Positions 18,638 through 29,091 of a stretch of 64,000 nt of DNA are shown in pieces (within the stretch, counting starts at the first letter, position 1; every line of letters starts with the position of its first letter). Location: positions 310,001 to 374,000 of the forward strand of contig NZ_LN614830.1 of assembly GCF_000953635.1 (NCBI RefSeq), given 5' to 3'. This stretch comes from Legionella micdadei. Its GTDB lineage: Bacteria > Pseudomonadota > Gammaproteobacteria > Legionellales > Legionellaceae. A program made the translations under genes and the position numbers. The notes beneath the pieces are model-generated. The model worked only from the letters and a program-made list of their open reading frames with translations. It had not been told where the DNA came from and ran no database searches.

Positions 18638-19972
18638 ATGAACCAACCACTCTATTTAGTCGCAGGTTTAGGCAAAACAGGTCACTCTATCGCAGGTTAC
18701 TTGCGTCGGCGCAATAAACCGTTTGTGGTATTCGATACACGATGTGAAGTTGCCGGTTTATCAGAGTTTACCCGCCAATTTCCTGGGGTGGATGTCTTTC
18801 TAGGTGCATTTCCTACAACGCTTTATGAGCAATTAGCCGGCATTATTACAAGCCCTGGCGTTCCTCTTGATGAGCCTTTCTTACAACGGGCTTTCCAGCT
18901 AAATATCCCTGTCTATGGCGATATCGAGTGCTTGGCACAAGAAATAAATGCACCTGTCATCGCCATTACTGGAACAAACGGCAAATCCACAGTGACGACG
19001 CTAGTTGGTGAGATGGCTAAAGCAGCAGGGCTGGCAGCAGCTGTTGCGGGAAATATTGGGTCGCCTGTTCTTGATTTGTTAGATGATGGAACTCATTATG
19101 ATTTGTGGGTGTTGGAGTTATCAAGTTTCCAGTTGGACTTAACGCATTCGCTAAAGCCGATTGCTTCGACCATTCTTAATATTTCACCCGATCATCTTGA
19201 TAGGCATCATACCTTGGACGCTTATATTAAAGCTAAACAACGTATTTATCAGCGGGCGGAGTTACTTTTGTATAATCGCGAAGACAAAGCAACCTATCCC
19301 CAAAATAAGACGGCCGTAGTAACGAGTTACGGATTGGATGCTCCGGAAGAAGGCCAATGGGGTATCGTTGAGAAGTGCGGGAATCGTTATCTAGCCCAGG
19401 GAGGCAAGCTTTTATTGCCTGTTGAGCAACTTCGCCTTAAGGGTAAGCATAATTGGCAAAATGCGTTAGCTGCATGTGCTCTCGCTACTGCTGCCGGTAT
19501 AAAAACTGAATCTATGATTAAAGTGCTAGAAACGTTTTCCGGTTTACCACATCGATGTCAGTGGGTGAGAAGCATAGACGGTGTTGATTGGATCAATGAT
19601 TCTAAAGGGACAAACATAGGGGCGGCTATCTCGGCTATTTCCGGAATAGGGAGCTCTATGCAAGGAAAAATCGTCTTAATCGCGGGCGGACTGGGAAAAG
19701 GGGCAGATTTTACAGAGCTGCGTAATCCAGTAGCTGATTATGTTCGCTCAGTGGTTTTAATAGGCGAAGATGCAGATAAAATTCAAGATGCTTTAACCGA
19801 TGTCGTACCTGTGCTGCGCGCGCCCTCACTCGATGCCGCAGTTACTCTAGCTAAATCACAGGCCAGGGCGGGGGATGTTGTTTTATTATCGCCTGCTTGT
19901 GCGAGCTTTGATATGTTCCAGGATTTTAATCATCGCGGGGAATCGTTCGCTAATTTGGTGGCCAAATTGTGA
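18638..19972 (+). CDS. murD: UDP-N-acetylmuramoyl-L-alanine--D-glutamate ligase
   Basis: Adds D-Glu to UDP-MurNAc-L-Ala. From the ATG at 18638 it has 444 residues; a GTG at 18629 is in frame, but AGGTG (18627-18631) is spaced for the ATG. Motifs: N-terminal GLGKTG at 10-15, ATP loop TGTNGKST at 111-118, SPDHLDRH in the central domain and the C-terminal LSPACASFD. The stop overlaps the ftsW GTG by 4 nt (GTGA). Confidence 0.95.
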   Translation: MNQPLYLVAGLGKTGHSIAGYLRRRNKPFVVFDTRCEVAGLSEFTRQFPGVDVFLGAFPTTLYEQLAGIITSPGVPLDEPFLQRAFQLNIPVYGDIECLAQEINAPVIAITGTNGKSTVTTLVGEMAKAAGLAAAVAGNIGSPVLDLLDDGTHYDLWVLELSSFQLDLTHSLKPIASTILNISPDHLDRHHTLDAYIKAKQRIYQRAELLLYNREDKATYPQNKTAVVTSYGLDAPEEGQWGIVEKCGNRYLAQGGKLLLPVEQLRLKGKHNWQNALAACALATAAGIKTESMIKVLETFSGLPHRCQWVRSIDGVDWINDSKGTNIGAAISAISGIGSSMQGKIVLIAGGLGKGADFTELRNPVADYVRSVVLIGEDADKIQDALTDVVPVLRAPSLDAAVTLAKSQARAGDVVLLSPACASFDMFQDFNHRGESFANLVAKL

Positions 19973-21153
19973 GTACAATGCTGCCCCGTCATTACAATCA
20001 ACGCGGTAAACCCAGTAATAAGCCCATTGCGCTATATGATAAGTGGCTCATGGGGGCTGTGCTGGGTTTACTGATACTAGGTCTAATGATGGTTGCTTCA
20101 AGTTCGATCATGATATCGACGAAATACTATCATCAACCCTTTCATTTTTTAATTCGTCAATCTTGTTACTTATTTGCCGGATTTATGGCAGCAATTATTG
20201 TCATGCGGGTAGATAGTGCCGTGTGGGAAAGGATGAGTAAACCCTTACTGTTAGTTTGTTTACTCATGTTGCTCATTGTACTAGTGCCTGGTATAGGCCG
20301 TTCAGTAAACGGTAGCAGGCGATGGCTCGCATTTGGCCCTATCGGGATCCAAGTGTCAGAGTTGGCTAAAATGACCATGATTTTTTACGTATCGGGCTAT
20401 TTAGTGCGTCAGCAAGCGAGCGTGCGGCAAAGCATTTTGGGATTTATTAGGCCAATGATTATTCTGGGATTAATTGCCATATTGCTTTTGTTAGAGCCTG
20501 ATTTTGGTGCTACTGTGGTTATTACTGGCACAATTATGGCCATGCTTTTTTTAGCTGGAGTGAAACTACGATACTACATAGGGCTAGTGATTGCTGTTAT
20601 CTGTTCTCTAGTAGTTCTAGCATTTTCTTCTCCCTATCGAGTAGCTCGTTTAACTGCTTTTCTTAATCCTTGGGCTGATCAATTTAATTCAGGATATCAA
20701 CTTACTCAATCACTCATAGCATTTGGCCGCGGTGGTTGGTTGGGAGTGGGATTGGGTGAGAGCGTCCAAAAATTATTCTATTTGCCTGAAGCCCATACGG
20801 ATTTTTTATTTGCTGTACTCGCAGAAGAGTTAGGGTTGCTTGGCGTTTCTCTTGTCATAATTTTGTATAGTATACTGGTGATAAGAGGACTAATGATTGG
20901 CTTTACTGCCCATAGCCAAGATCGATTATTTGCCGCTTTTACTGCGTACGGGTTAACGTTCTGGTTAGGATTGCAAGCTGCGATCAATATGGGAGTTAAT
21001 TCAGGTCTTTTACCTACAAAGGGCTTGACCTTACCAATGTTAAGTTATGGCGGCGCTAGTATGGTCGTTAATTGTGTGGTCATTGCTCTTCTACTGCGCA
21101 TTGATCATGAAAATCGTTGGCAGGCTCTAGGATTGAGGACGCCAACGTCATAG
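19969..21153 (+). CDS. ftsW: SEDS-family peptidoglycan polymerase FtsW
   Basis: Septal glycosyltransferase of the SEDS family, with about ten membrane helices in 394 residues. Conserved features include NGSRRWL, PDFGAT, the loop LPEAHTDFLFAVLAEELG and the C-terminal PMLSYGGAS. It starts with a GTG inside the murD stop (GTGA overlap); an ATG at 19978 is an alternative. murG, which commonly follows ftsW, is absent; murC comes next after 66 nt containing a hairpin. Confidence 0.95.
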   Translation: MSTMLPRHYNQRGKPSNKPIALYDKWLMGAVLGLLILGLMMVASSSIMISTKYYHQPFHFLIRQSCYLFAGFMAAIIVMRVDSAVWERMSKPLLLVCLLMLLIVLVPGIGRSVNGSRRWLAFGPIGIQVSELAKMTMIFYVSGYLVRQQASVRQSILGFIRPMIILGLIAILLLLEPDFGATVVITGTIMAMLFLAGVKLRYYIGLVIAVICSLVVLAFSSPYRVARLTAFLNPWADQFNSGYQLTQSLIAFGRGGWLGVGLGESVQKLFYLPEAHTDFLFAVLAEELGLLGVSLVIILYSILVIRGLMIGFTAHSQDRLFAAFTAYGLTFWLGLQAAINMGVNSGLLPTKGLTLPMLSYGGASMVVNCVVIALLLRIDHENRWQALGLRTPTS

Positions 21154-21157
21154 GTTA

Positions 21158-21196
21158 TAGAAAAAGTAGGTACGAAAAATGCTGCTACTTTTTCTA
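21158..21196 (+). other. 12-bp hairpin in the ftsW-murC gap
   Basis: TAGAAAAAGTAG (21158-21169) and CTACTTTTTCTA (21185-21196), a perfect stem with a 15-nt loop. It begins 5 nt after ftsW and ends 24 nt before the murC GTG. It could be an attenuator or an mRNA-processing site. Confidence 0.55.
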
Positions 21197-21219
21197 GGTG
21201 AAACAAAAAGGGGAATGTT

Positions 21220-22641
21220 GTGAACAACATAGAACAGTTCTTGTCACCAAGGATGGGGCGAGTAGAACAGATTCATTTTGTTGGTATAGGTGGTGCCGGT
21301 ATGTGCGGTATTGCCGAAGTGCTACACAATCAAGGCTATCGCATCACTGGCTCTGATTTAAGTGAAAGTCGGACTGTACAGCGACTACAGTCCTTAGGAA
21401 TTAAAGTATACATCGGCCATCAGGTTGAAAATATAACAGGTGCTGATGTGGTTGTGAAATCAACGGCAGTAGGGGCAGATAACCCCGAAATAATCGCAGC
21501 ACAAGCGCAATCCATCCCTGTGATTCCTCGAGCTGCCATGCTTGCTGAATTAATGCGGTTTCGTCATGGTATTGCTATTGCAGGTACCCATGGAAAAACC
21601 ACCACCACCAGTTTAGTTAGCAGTATTTTGGCTGAAGGGGGCCTCGATCCCAGTTTCGTGATCGGAGGAAAGCTGAACAGTTGCGGTTCTAACGCCCAAT
21701 TAGGCAAATCGGCTTATTTTGTGGCCGAAGCAGATGAAAGTGATGCTTCATTTTTATTCCTGAAGCCAATGATGGCGGTAGTGACCAACATTGATGCCGA
21801 TCACATGGGCACTTACGATGATAATTTTGATAAATTGCGCAATACATTTGTCGAATTCCTACATCATCTACCTTTCTATGGATTAGCAGTTCTTTGTATC
21901 GAGGATGAAGAAATTCGTCGTATTTTGCCGGCTGTTCAACGACCTATTCGAACCTATGGGTTCCGTGAAGAAGCGCATTACCGCGCTCTTGACTGGACGC
22001 AAAATGGCTTGTTAAGCGAATTTAAGGTACAACGCCCAGCGCCGCATGCTACGTTAACGATAAAATTCAAGTGGCCAGGACGCCATAATGTGCTCAATGC
22101 CTTAGCTGCCATAGCTATTGCCACGGAGCTTGGAGTAAGTGACGAGGCTATTGAAAGCAGTTTATTTAAATTCCAAGGTGTAGGCAGACGCTTCCAAATG
22201 CTGGGAGAGCGACGATTTGAACATGGTTCGGCAATTATCATTGATGATTATGGGCATCATCCCCAAGAAATTATGACGACTATCGATGCTTTCCGCCGTG
22301 TATGGCCTGATAAACGCTTAATTCATGTTTTTCAGCCTCATCGCTATAGTCGAACGCAATCATTGTTTTCCCAGTTTGTTGATGCATTAAGTTTAGCTGA
22401 CGAATTGCTTCTATTAGATATTTATTCAGCTGGAGAGCAAGCAATCCCAGGTCTGACAAGTGAATCGCTGTTGCAAGAAATTAATCAACAGCGTCCTAAT
22501 GCTCGATTAGTTACCGCTCAAAATCTTTTGCAAACCCTCAATGAGTTAATCAGGGATGGAAATGTTATTCTAATGCAAGGGGCTGGTAGCATTGGGCAAA
22601 TGGCACTTAATTTGATGCAAACAGTGAGAGAATCAGCGTGA
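21220..22641 (+). CDS. murC: UDP-N-acetylmuramate--L-alanine ligase
   Basis: First Mur ligase, adding L-Ala to UDP-MurNAc. N-terminal GIGGAGM at 22-28, ATP loop GTHGKTT at 122-128, then EADESDASF and the C-terminal DDYGHHP and FQPHRYSR. A GTG start at 21220 is preceded by AGGGGA; the ATG at 21215 is out of frame and closed by a stop. The 473-residue length is typical. It overlaps murB by 4 nt (GTGA). Confidence 0.96.
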   Translation: MNNIEQFLSPRMGRVEQIHFVGIGGAGMCGIAEVLHNQGYRITGSDLSESRTVQRLQSLGIKVYIGHQVENITGADVVVKSTAVGADNPEIIAAQAQSIPVIPRAAMLAELMRFRHGIAIAGTHGKTTTTSLVSSILAEGGLDPSFVIGGKLNSCGSNAQLGKSAYFVAEADESDASFLFLKPMMAVVTNIDADHMGTYDDNFDKLRNTFVEFLHHLPFYGLAVLCIEDEEIRRILPAVQRPIRTYGFREEAHYRALDWTQNGLLSEFKVQRPAPHATLTIKFKWPGRHNVLNALAAIAIATELGVSDEAIESSLFKFQGVGRRFQMLGERRFEHGSAIIIDDYGHHPQEIMTTIDAFRRVWPDKRLIHVFQPHRYSRTQSLFSQFVDALSLADELLLLDIYSAGEQAIPGLTSESLLQEINQQRPNARLVTAQNLLQTLNELIRDGNVILMQGAGSIGQMALNLMQTVRESA

Positions 22642-23549
22642 AAACCTCAGACGAAATAAAAGGAAATTCAGTTTCATACCGAGGGCAGCTGCTTTTCAAT
22701 GAGCCCTTGGCAGACTATACCACCTGGCGTGTAGGGGGGCAGGCAAAAAAATTATATAAACCTGCAGGCATTGCTGATTTGGCATTGTTTATCAAACAGC
22801 TTCCTAAAGACGAACCATTGTTATGGTTAGGTTTAGGTTCTAATTCGCTTATTCGTGATAGTGGGTTTGCTGGAACAGTAATTATAACGCAAGGCTGTTT
22901 GAAAGAAATAAGTCTAATTGGTGATGGCTTAGTCCATGTTGAAGCAGGTGTCTCCTGTGCAACGATGGCCCGCTTTTGTGCGCGTGCTGATTTAGCTGGG
23001 GGCGAGTTTTGGGCAGGTATTCCTGGTACTATGGGTGGCGCATTACGCATGAATGCGGGCTGTTTTGGCGGGGAAACGTGGCAAACCGTCGTTGAAGTTA
23101 AAACGATGACTCGCGATGGTGAAGTAAGAGTACGTAAGCCACAAGAATTTGAAATTGCTTATCGCCATGTTGCTGGATTAAACGACGAATGGTTTATTGC
23201 TGCAACCTGTCGTCTGGCTAAAGGAGAGAAGGAAAAGTCTCTCCAATTAATTAAAGAACTATTGGCGCATCGTGCTAACACGCAACCGACCAATGAATAC
23301 AATTGCGGTTCTGTGTTTAGAAACCCTCCTGGTAATTTTGCCGCCCGTCTTATTGAATCTTGCGGATTGAAAGGTAAGCAATTAGGTGGTGCCATCGTTT
23401 CAACGAAACATGCCAATTTCATAATTAATCAACAAGGTAGCGCTTCGGCGAGTGATATTGAGTCTCTCATCGAATTGGTACGTGATACGGTGCATAAGTC
23501 GACGAATATTGAATTAATTCGCGAAGTGCACATCATTGGAGATCTTTAA
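22638..23549 (+). CDS. murB: UDP-N-acetylenolpyruvoylglucosamine reductase
   Basis: FAD-dependent reductase producing UDP-MurNAc. Type II-like 303-residue form with [15 protein letters not shown], the flavin-site [15 protein letters not shown] (split here into GIPGTMGG and NAGCFGG), [10 protein letters not shown] and a C-terminal HANFIIN. A GTG start lies within the murC stop; its own stop shares a base with the ddl ATG (TAATG). Confidence 0.95.
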   Translation: MKTSDEIKGNSVSYRGQLLFNEPLADYTTWRVGGQAKKLYKPAGIADLALFIKQLPKDEPLLWLGLGSNSLIRDSGFAGTVIITQGCLKEISLIGDGLVHVEAGVSCATMARFCARADLAGGEFWAGIPGTMGGALRMNAGCFGGETWQTVVEVKTMTRDGEVRVRKPQEFEIAYRHVAGLNDEWFIAATCRLAKGEKEKSLQLIKELLAHRANTQPTNEYNCGSVFRNPPGNFAARLIESCGLKGKQLGGAIVSTKHANFIINQQGSASASDIESLIELVRDTVHKSTNIELIREVHIIGDL

Positions 23550-24640
23550 TGTCAAAAATAAATCTAGCGCTGCTCTACGGTGGCAAATCCGGCGAACATG
23601 AAATTTCCCTCATCTCAGCAGCCTCAGTGTTAGCGCATCTGGATACAAATAAATACAATATTATTCCTATCGGAATGGATAAAGACGGGCGATTCTACCA
23701 AAATGATTACCAGGAATTGTTAGCTTACAAGGAGGGCTTGCCTGTGATAACTCCGCGCTCTCGTCCATTGGCAAGTTTACTGGTTGACGGGCATTTTGCA
23801 GTCGATGCTGAGATTGCTTTTCCCGTTGTGCACGGTCCCCTCTATGAAGATGGGTGTTTGCAAGGTATATTGGAATTAGCCGGTGTTGCTTACGTTGGTT
23901 GTGATGTTTTATCGTCTGCTATTGGTATGGACAAAGATATCGCGCGACGTATTGCCTGCAATGATGAGATCCGTTCAGCACGGTATCGAGTATTATCTTG
24001 GCATAGCTCGGCCCAGGAAAAGCAACAATTTTGCCAGCAAGTGGCTGCTGAATTAGGTTGGCCATTGTTTGTTAAACCTTGTTCATTGGGATCCAGCGTT
24101 GGTACCCACAAAGTCAAAAATAGTGAAGAACTCTCTAGCGCTATTGAAGATGCGTTGCGCTATGATGAGACTATCTTAGTTGAAGAGTATATCCCAGGAA
24201 GGGAGATTGAATTGGCAGTGTTAGAAGGTAAAGTGCCCTCAGCACCCCCGCGGGTGAGTATAGCAGGTGAAATTTGCGTGAATCATGCAGATGGATTCTA
24301 CTCTTACACAGCAAAATACTTAGAAAGCCATCAGACAGAGTTACATGTTCCAGCGAAACTGGATGAAAAAATAACAAAGCAATTACAAGGAATTGCTGCT
24401 GAAATTTTTACTCGCTTAAAATGCAAAGGAATGGCGCGTGTTGACTTTTTTGTGAATGAGCAAGAGGGTGATATTTATTTTAATGAAATTAACACGCTAC
24501 CAGGCTTTACTTCGATTAGCATGTATCCGAAACTGTGGCAGGCTAGTGGTTTAGCGTATTCCGAACTTTTAGATGAGTTGGTCAGTTTGGCAATGACGCA
24601 TCATCGTTGCCGACGACAGCTGGTGACTAGTTATCAGTAA
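23549..24640 (+). CDS. ddl: D-alanine--D-alanine ligase
   Basis: ATP-grasp enzyme making the D-Ala-D-Ala dipeptide used by MurF. N-terminal [12 protein letters not shown], then [29 protein letters not shown] and the C-terminal [10 protein letters not shown] metal and ATP-binding block. The 363-residue length fits. Translationally coupled to murB through TAATG. The window also carries a VanX-type D-Ala-D-Ala dipeptidase at 48211. Confidence 0.95.
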   Translation: MSKINLALLYGGKSGEHEISLISAASVLAHLDTNKYNIIPIGMDKDGRFYQNDYQELLAYKEGLPVITPRSRPLASLLVDGHFAVDAEIAFPVVHGPLYEDGCLQGILELAGVAYVGCDVLSSAIGMDKDIARRIACNDEIRSARYRVLSWHSSAQEKQQFCQQVAAELGWPLFVKPCSLGSSVGTHKVKNSEELSSAIEDALRYDETILVEEYIPGREIELAVLEGKVPSAPPRVSIAGEICVNHADGFYSYTAKYLESHQTELHVPAKLDEKITKQLQGIAAEIFTRLKCKGMARVDFFVNEQEGDIYFNEINTLPGFTSISMYPKLWQASGLAYSELLDELVSLAMTHHRCRRQLVTSYQ

Positions 24641-24664
24641 AAAAAGACATAGGGAAAAGAATGG

Positions 24665-25387
24665 ATGGATGCTGAGACTGGGCGCCTACGTTATGCAAGT
24701 TTTTTAATGGTATTAGTTGCTGCGGCATTTGTTTTGGCCGCAAGGCTTCTCTATTTGTATGTGGCTGATCCTCACCGATTCCCAATTAACACCGTTAAAA
24801 TTGTAGCAAGCTATCAGCATATTACCCATAAACAGCTTGAATCGATTTTGTCGAACTACTTAAGCTCAAGTTTTTTTACCTTATCTGTTCATCGATTGTA
24901 TGCGGATTTAGCTGCTTTAGAATGGACCAATAAGGTGCAGATTGAGCGTGTATGGCCAGATACTCTAAAAATTACCCTAGTTGAGAAAATTCCTATCGCA
25001 ACTTGGAATAAGGCAATGATGACTGAGGAAGGGGAAATTTTTAACGAAGGCGGTGCATTAACCGATTCTTCACTTCCTCATTTAAGTGGTCCTACTAATC
25101 AACAGAAAGAAGTCTTACAAGTTTTTAAAAAAATGAGTAAGATATTATCAATCTATGGTTTGCATGCGGCTGCATTAGAGTGGCGTGATAATCATGCTTG
25201 GGAGCTTACTTTAGCAAATGGTTTGCAGTTACGCTTAGGGAAACGAGATTTGGATATACGAATAACACGGTTTTGCAAGGCATATCCTGCCGTGTTTGCG
25301 GAGCGAGCCGATCAATTAGCAAGTGTTGATTTACGGTATCCGCGAGGTATGGCGGTACAATGGAAAAATAAACAAGGTAACGCTTGA
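24665..25387 (+). CDS. ftsQ: cell division protein FtsQ
   Basis: Bitopic divisome protein. A short cytoplasmic N-terminus, a transmembrane helix (about residues 12-32), a POTRA domain starting at FPINTVKIVASYQHI, and a beta domain with the family-like YPRGMAVQW near the end. 240 residues. The ATG at 24665 follows AGGGAAAAG; overlapping ATGs in other frames are closed. Followed after 25 nt by ftsA. Confidence 0.92.
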   Translation: MDAETGRLRYASFLMVLVAAAFVLAARLLYLYVADPHRFPINTVKIVASYQHITHKQLESILSNYLSSSFFTLSVHRLYADLAALEWTNKVQIERVWPDTLKITLVEKIPIATWNKAMMTEEGEIFNEGGALTDSSLPHLSGPTNQQKEVLQVFKKMSKILSIYGLHAAALEWRDNHAWELTLANGLQLRLGKRDLDIRITRFCKAYPAVFAERADQLASVDLRYPRGMAVQWKNKQGNA

Positions 25388-25412
25388 TAAAAAGTTACTG
25401 AACGGGAAGATA

Positions 25413-26651
25413 ATGGCAAAAAAATCAGAAAAAAATATCATCACCGGTTTAGATATAGGTACTTCTAAGGTAGTAGCGCTTATTGGTGAAGTGACTGCAG
25501 ATGGAGCAATTGAGGTCATTGGTATAGGAAGTCACCCTTCTCGAGGATTAAAACGTGGTGTGGTTGTCGATATTGAAGCAACCGTCAATACAATTCAGCG
25601 AGCGGTTCAAGAGGCTGAGCTCAAAGCCGGGTGCGAGGTGCGAACAGTTTATACCGGCATCGCTGGCAGTCATATACGCAGTTTGAATTCGCACGGCATA
25701 GTAGCAATTCGTGACCTTGAAGTCTCCCAGGGGGATGTCGAGCGTGTCATCGATGCAGCAAAAGCAGTGGCAATTCCAGCAGACCAAAAAATCCTCCATA
25801 TTTTACCCCAAGAATTTATTATCGATAATCAGGGTAGTATTCGAGAGCCTGTTGGTATGGCTGGCGTTCGACTGGAGGCACGAGTTCATATCGTGACTGC
25901 TGCAGTAAGTGCTGCACAGAATATCGCTAAATGCATCCGCCGCTGTGGTTTGGAGGTCAGTGATATTATCCTTGAGCCTCTCGCTTCAAGCCATGCGGTG
26001 CTTACGGAAGATGAAAAAGAACTCGGCGTTTGTTTAATTGATATCGGTGGTGGAACCACGGATATTGCTGTTTTCTCTGAGGGGGCTATTCAACATACAG
26101 CAATAATTCCCATCGCCGGGGATCAAGTGACTAACGACATTGCTATGGCGCTTCGCACCCCGACCAATGCAGCAGAGGCTATAAAAATTAGCCATGCTTT
26201 TGCTATGCCAGAATTGGCCAGCTCAAATGACATGCTTGAGGTTTTAAGTGTCAGCGAAAGACCCGGACGCAAAATTTCGGCGAAAGTGCTTTCTGAAGTC
26301 GTTTCCGCGCGTTATGAGGAGTTATTTTCTTTAGTACGCAACGAATTAAGACGCAGTGGATTTGAGCAAAGGGTTGCCGCGGGGATGGTCATGACGGGGG
26401 GTGGTTCATGCATCAAAGGTGCTATCGAATTAGCCGAGCTGTGTTTTGAAATGCCTGTACGCCATGGTTGTGCACACCATGTTTCGGGGTTAGTCGAAGC
26501 AACAGCGAACCCTTCATTAGCTACTGGAGTAGGTTTATTGCTACATGGCTTTCAACAACAGTATGAAGGTGGTTATAATGTCCCAAGCTTGAGCGATAGC
26601 GGCAAAGGGATGTGGAAGCGTATGAAAGAATGGTTTCACGGTAATTTTTAG
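25413..26651 (+). CDS. ftsA: cell division protein FtsA
   Basis: Actin-like ATPase that anchors FtsZ filaments to the membrane. GLDIGTSKV at the N-terminus, the 1C domain, DIGGGTTDIAVF in the middle, MTGGGSCIKG and a C-terminal amphipathic membrane-targeting helix (MWKRMKEWFHGNF). The ATG at 25413 is preceded by GGGAAGA; an upstream ATG at 25323 lies inside ftsQ and precedes the conserved region. 412 residues. Confidence 0.95.
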   Translation: MAKKSEKNIITGLDIGTSKVVALIGEVTADGAIEVIGIGSHPSRGLKRGVVVDIEATVNTIQRAVQEAELKAGCEVRTVYTGIAGSHIRSLNSHGIVAIRDLEVSQGDVERVIDAAKAVAIPADQKILHILPQEFIIDNQGSIREPVGMAGVRLEARVHIVTAAVSAAQNIAKCIRRCGLEVSDIILEPLASSHAVLTEDEKELGVCLIDIGGGTTDIAVFSEGAIQHTAIIPIAGDQVTNDIAMALRTPTNAAEAIKISHAFAMPELASSNDMLEVLSVSERPGRKISAKVLSEVVSARYEELFSLVRNELRRSGFEQRVAAGMVMTGGGSCIKGAIELAELCFEMPVRHGCAHHVSGLVEATANPSLATGVGLLLHGFQQQYEGGYNVPSLSDSGKGMWKRMKEWFHGNF

Positions 26652-26763
26652 TTGTATACCTTTTACGGGATGAGTTTTAACCAAAAAAGCACTAGTATAG
26701 AACTTAAAAACTATTCGTAAAGGGTTTATCCTAATCGCAGAATTTTAGTGGGGAGAGGTCTAA

Positions 26764-27939
26764 ATGTTTGAATTAACGGAAAGCCAGCAAGACAATGCCG
26801 TGATTAAGGTCGTTGGTGTTGGTGGCGGCGGTGGAAATGCTGTTGAACATATGGTGGCGGAAAAAATCGACTTTGTCGAATTTATTTGCGCCAATACAGA
26901 CGCTCAAGCACTGAAAAATTCGAATGCGAAAATCCACATTCAACTCGGGGAAGAATTAACAAAAGGTTTAGGTGCTGGGGCAAATCCTAAAATTGGCCGT
27001 GAAGCCGCAGAAGAAGATCGAGAAAGAATAAGGGATGTCCTGGTTGGCGCAGATATGGTGTTTATCACTGCAGGTATGGGGGGGGGTACTGGTACAGGAG
27101 CAGCTCCTGTCTTTGCAGAAGTTGCAAAAGAACTAGGTATTCTTACTGTAGCTGTGGTCACTAAACCCTTCTCATTTGAAGGCCGGCAACGCGCTTTGGC
27201 TGCAGAGGAAGGAATTCGTCGTTTGGCAGAACATGTGGACTCCCTGATTACCATTCCTAATAATAAGTTGCTGAGTGTGCTAGGAAAAAATATAAGTTTG
27301 ATTAATGCGTTTAAAGCAGCAAATAATGTCCTCTTAGGTGCGGTGAAAGGGATTGCTGACCTGATAACACGTCCTGGTTTAATTAATGTGGACTTTGCCG
27401 ACGTTCGTACAGTGATGTCCGAAATGGGTATGGCCATGATGGGAACAGGGAGTGCCACTGGTGAACAGAGGGCGCGCCAAGCCGCAGAGGCTGCAATTGC
27501 TTCGCCTTTATTAGAAGATGTCAATTTTTCTGGTGCCCGCGGTATTTTAGTCAATATTACTGCAGGCATGGATATGTCAATTGGTGAATTTGAAGAAGTT
27601 GGTGATGTGGTAAAAGAGTTTATTTCTGATGATGCAACTGTCGTTGTTGGTACAGTTATTGATCCAGAGATGACTGATGAAATGCGGGTTACTGTTATTG
27701 TTACCGGTTTAGGTGACACACGTGCCCGTGGTCAACAGCAAGCGGGAATAGCTAAAGCTCGCCTAGTGGATTCAACACGCAGCGATGGTTCTCTTGATTA
27801 TCAGCAGCTTGATAGACCGGCTGTGATGCGTAAACAAGCTGCTGCACCAGTAAAATCAACAAATGAATTTTCAGTTCCTGATGTTGATTATCTGGATATC
27901 CCAGCTTTCTTGCGGCGACAAGAAGAACAAGTAGAGTAA
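26764..27939 (+). CDS. ftsZ: cell division GTPase FtsZ
   Basis: Tubulin homologue forming the Z ring. Glycine-rich N-terminus, the GTP-binding GGGTGTG at 106-112, NVDFADVR T7 loop, and a conserved C-terminal peptide ([13 protein letters not shown]) used for FtsA and ZipA binding. 391 residues. A strong GGGGAGAGG precedes the ATG. The 112-bp gap from ftsA probably holds a dedicated promoter, although I cannot assign its boxes confidently. Confidence 0.98.
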   Translation: MFELTESQQDNAVIKVVGVGGGGGNAVEHMVAEKIDFVEFICANTDAQALKNSNAKIHIQLGEELTKGLGAGANPKIGREAAEEDRERIRDVLVGADMVFITAGMGGGTGTGAAPVFAEVAKELGILTVAVVTKPFSFEGRQRALAAEEGIRRLAEHVDSLITIPNNKLLSVLGKNISLINAFKAANNVLLGAVKGIADLITRPGLINVDFADVRTVMSEMGMAMMGTGSATGEQRARQAAEAAIASPLLEDVNFSGARGILVNITAGMDMSIGEFEEVGDVVKEFISDDATVVVGTVIDPEMTDEMRVTVIVTGLGDTRARGQQQAGIAKARLVDSTRSDGSLDYQQLDRPAVMRKQAAAPVKSTNEFSVPDVDYLDIPAFLRRQEEQVE

Positions 27940-28065
27940 CTTATAGAACGGTATAAAATCTGTTCTTAAGCAGCATGAAAAAATTAGACAGATCAATAAA
28001 TTGCTGTTATGATTCGGCGGTTTATTGCGCTCAAAATATGGGATATCTGAAAAGGTGATCACTGA

Positions 28066-28980
28066 ATGATAAAACAAAGAACTCCTAAGAAAGTCATTCA
28101 AGCAACAGGGGTAGGGTTGCACTCTGGAGAAAAGGTTCTTCTTACTTTACATCCTGCTCCCATTAATACAGGTATCGTTTTTAGACGTACTGATTTAAAC
28201 CCAGTGGTTGAGATTCCCGCTCTATATGATCAGGTTGGCGATACGATGCTTTGCACTTCCCTTCAGCGGGATGGTGTGAAAGTAGCTACTGTTGAGCATT
28301 TGCTTTCTGCGTTTGCAGGACTCGGAATTGATAACGCCTATGTCGATGTTAATGGTCCTGAGCTTCCGATTATGGATGGGAGTGCTGCCCCTTTTGTATT
28401 TCTTATTCAATCAGCAGGAATACGAGAGCAAAGTGCTGCGAAACGATTCCTTCGTATCTTAAAACCTATTCGTATTGAAGATAACGAGAAATACGTGCAG
28501 TTTCTACCCTACAATGGCTGCAGGGTTTCATTTACAATCGATTTCGATCACCCAGTCTTTAACGATAAACCTCAGACGGCTACCTTTGATTTTTCTACGA
28601 CTTCCTACGTGAAAGAAGTTTGTCGTGCTCGAACGTTTGGCTTCTTATCTGATTACGAAAAATTGCGCGAATGTGATCTCGCCAAAGGAGGTAGTCTAGA
28701 TAATGCTATAGTAGTCGATAATTATCGTGTGCTGAACGAAGATGGTTTGCGCTTTGAGAGTGAATTCGTCACTCACAAAGTACTCGATGCAATTGGTGAT
28801 ATTTATCTCTTGGGTTGCGGGCTAATCGGCGCCTTCGAAGGATATAAATCAGGTCATGAACTCAATAATCGATTATTACGCGCATTAATGGTTCGCGAAG
28901 ATGCCTGGGAATATACTTATTTTGATGCTGAGACTTATCAACCTACGCTCGCGACCGAGCTTCTTCCTGCTGAGGCTTAG
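28066..28980 (+). CDS. lpxC: UDP-3-O-acyl-N-acetylglucosamine deacetylase
   Basis: Zinc enzyme for the committed step of lipid A synthesis. Begins [21 protein letters not shown], with zinc ligand candidates in [13 protein letters not shown] and [14 protein letters not shown] and the catalytic ENYRVL-like segment [13 protein letters not shown]. 304 residues, normal. The 126-bp gap from ftsZ suggests its own promoter. This completes the ftsZ-lpxC order typical of gammaproteobacteria. Confidence 0.97.
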   Translation: MIKQRTPKKVIQATGVGLHSGEKVLLTLHPAPINTGIVFRRTDLNPVVEIPALYDQVGDTMLCTSLQRDGVKVATVEHLLSAFAGLGIDNAYVDVNGPELPIMDGSAAPFVFLIQSAGIREQSAAKRFLRILKPIRIEDNEKYVQFLPYNGCRVSFTIDFDHPVFNDKPQTATFDFSTTSYVKEVCRARTFGFLSDYEKLRECDLAKGGSLDNAIVVDNYRVLNEDGLRFESEFVTHKVLDAIGDIYLLGCGLIGAFEGYKSGHELNNRLLRALMVREDAWEYTYFDAETYQPTLATELLPAEA

Positions 28981-29020
28981 CCCTAATCCATTCTTGTAAA
29001 GAATAACGCTCCCTATAGAA

Positions 29021-29076
29021 ACTGTCTTAAAAAGCAACAAACATTTAAAGGCTGTTTTGTTTGCTTTAAAGACAGT
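29021..29076. terminator. long bidirectional hairpin between lpxC and the DciA-like gene
   Basis: ACTGTCTT (29021-29028) pairs with AAGACAGT (29069-29076); AAAGCAA (29031-29037) pairs with TTGCTTT (29061-29067), and the stem continues inward with CAAA/TTTG. The two genes converge here. Confidence 0.6.
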
Positions 29077-29091
29077 ATCTGCTCGTGTGTA

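Noticed and set aside
26940-27719. 259-codon minus-strand frame inside ftsZ
   Set aside because: Lies wholly within ftsZ on the opposite strand; Ser/Thr/Ile-rich composition is typical of an antisense shadow.
27945-27966. Terminator after ftsZ
   Set aside because: Only a 5-bp AGAAC/GTTCT stem with a long loop and no U-tract.
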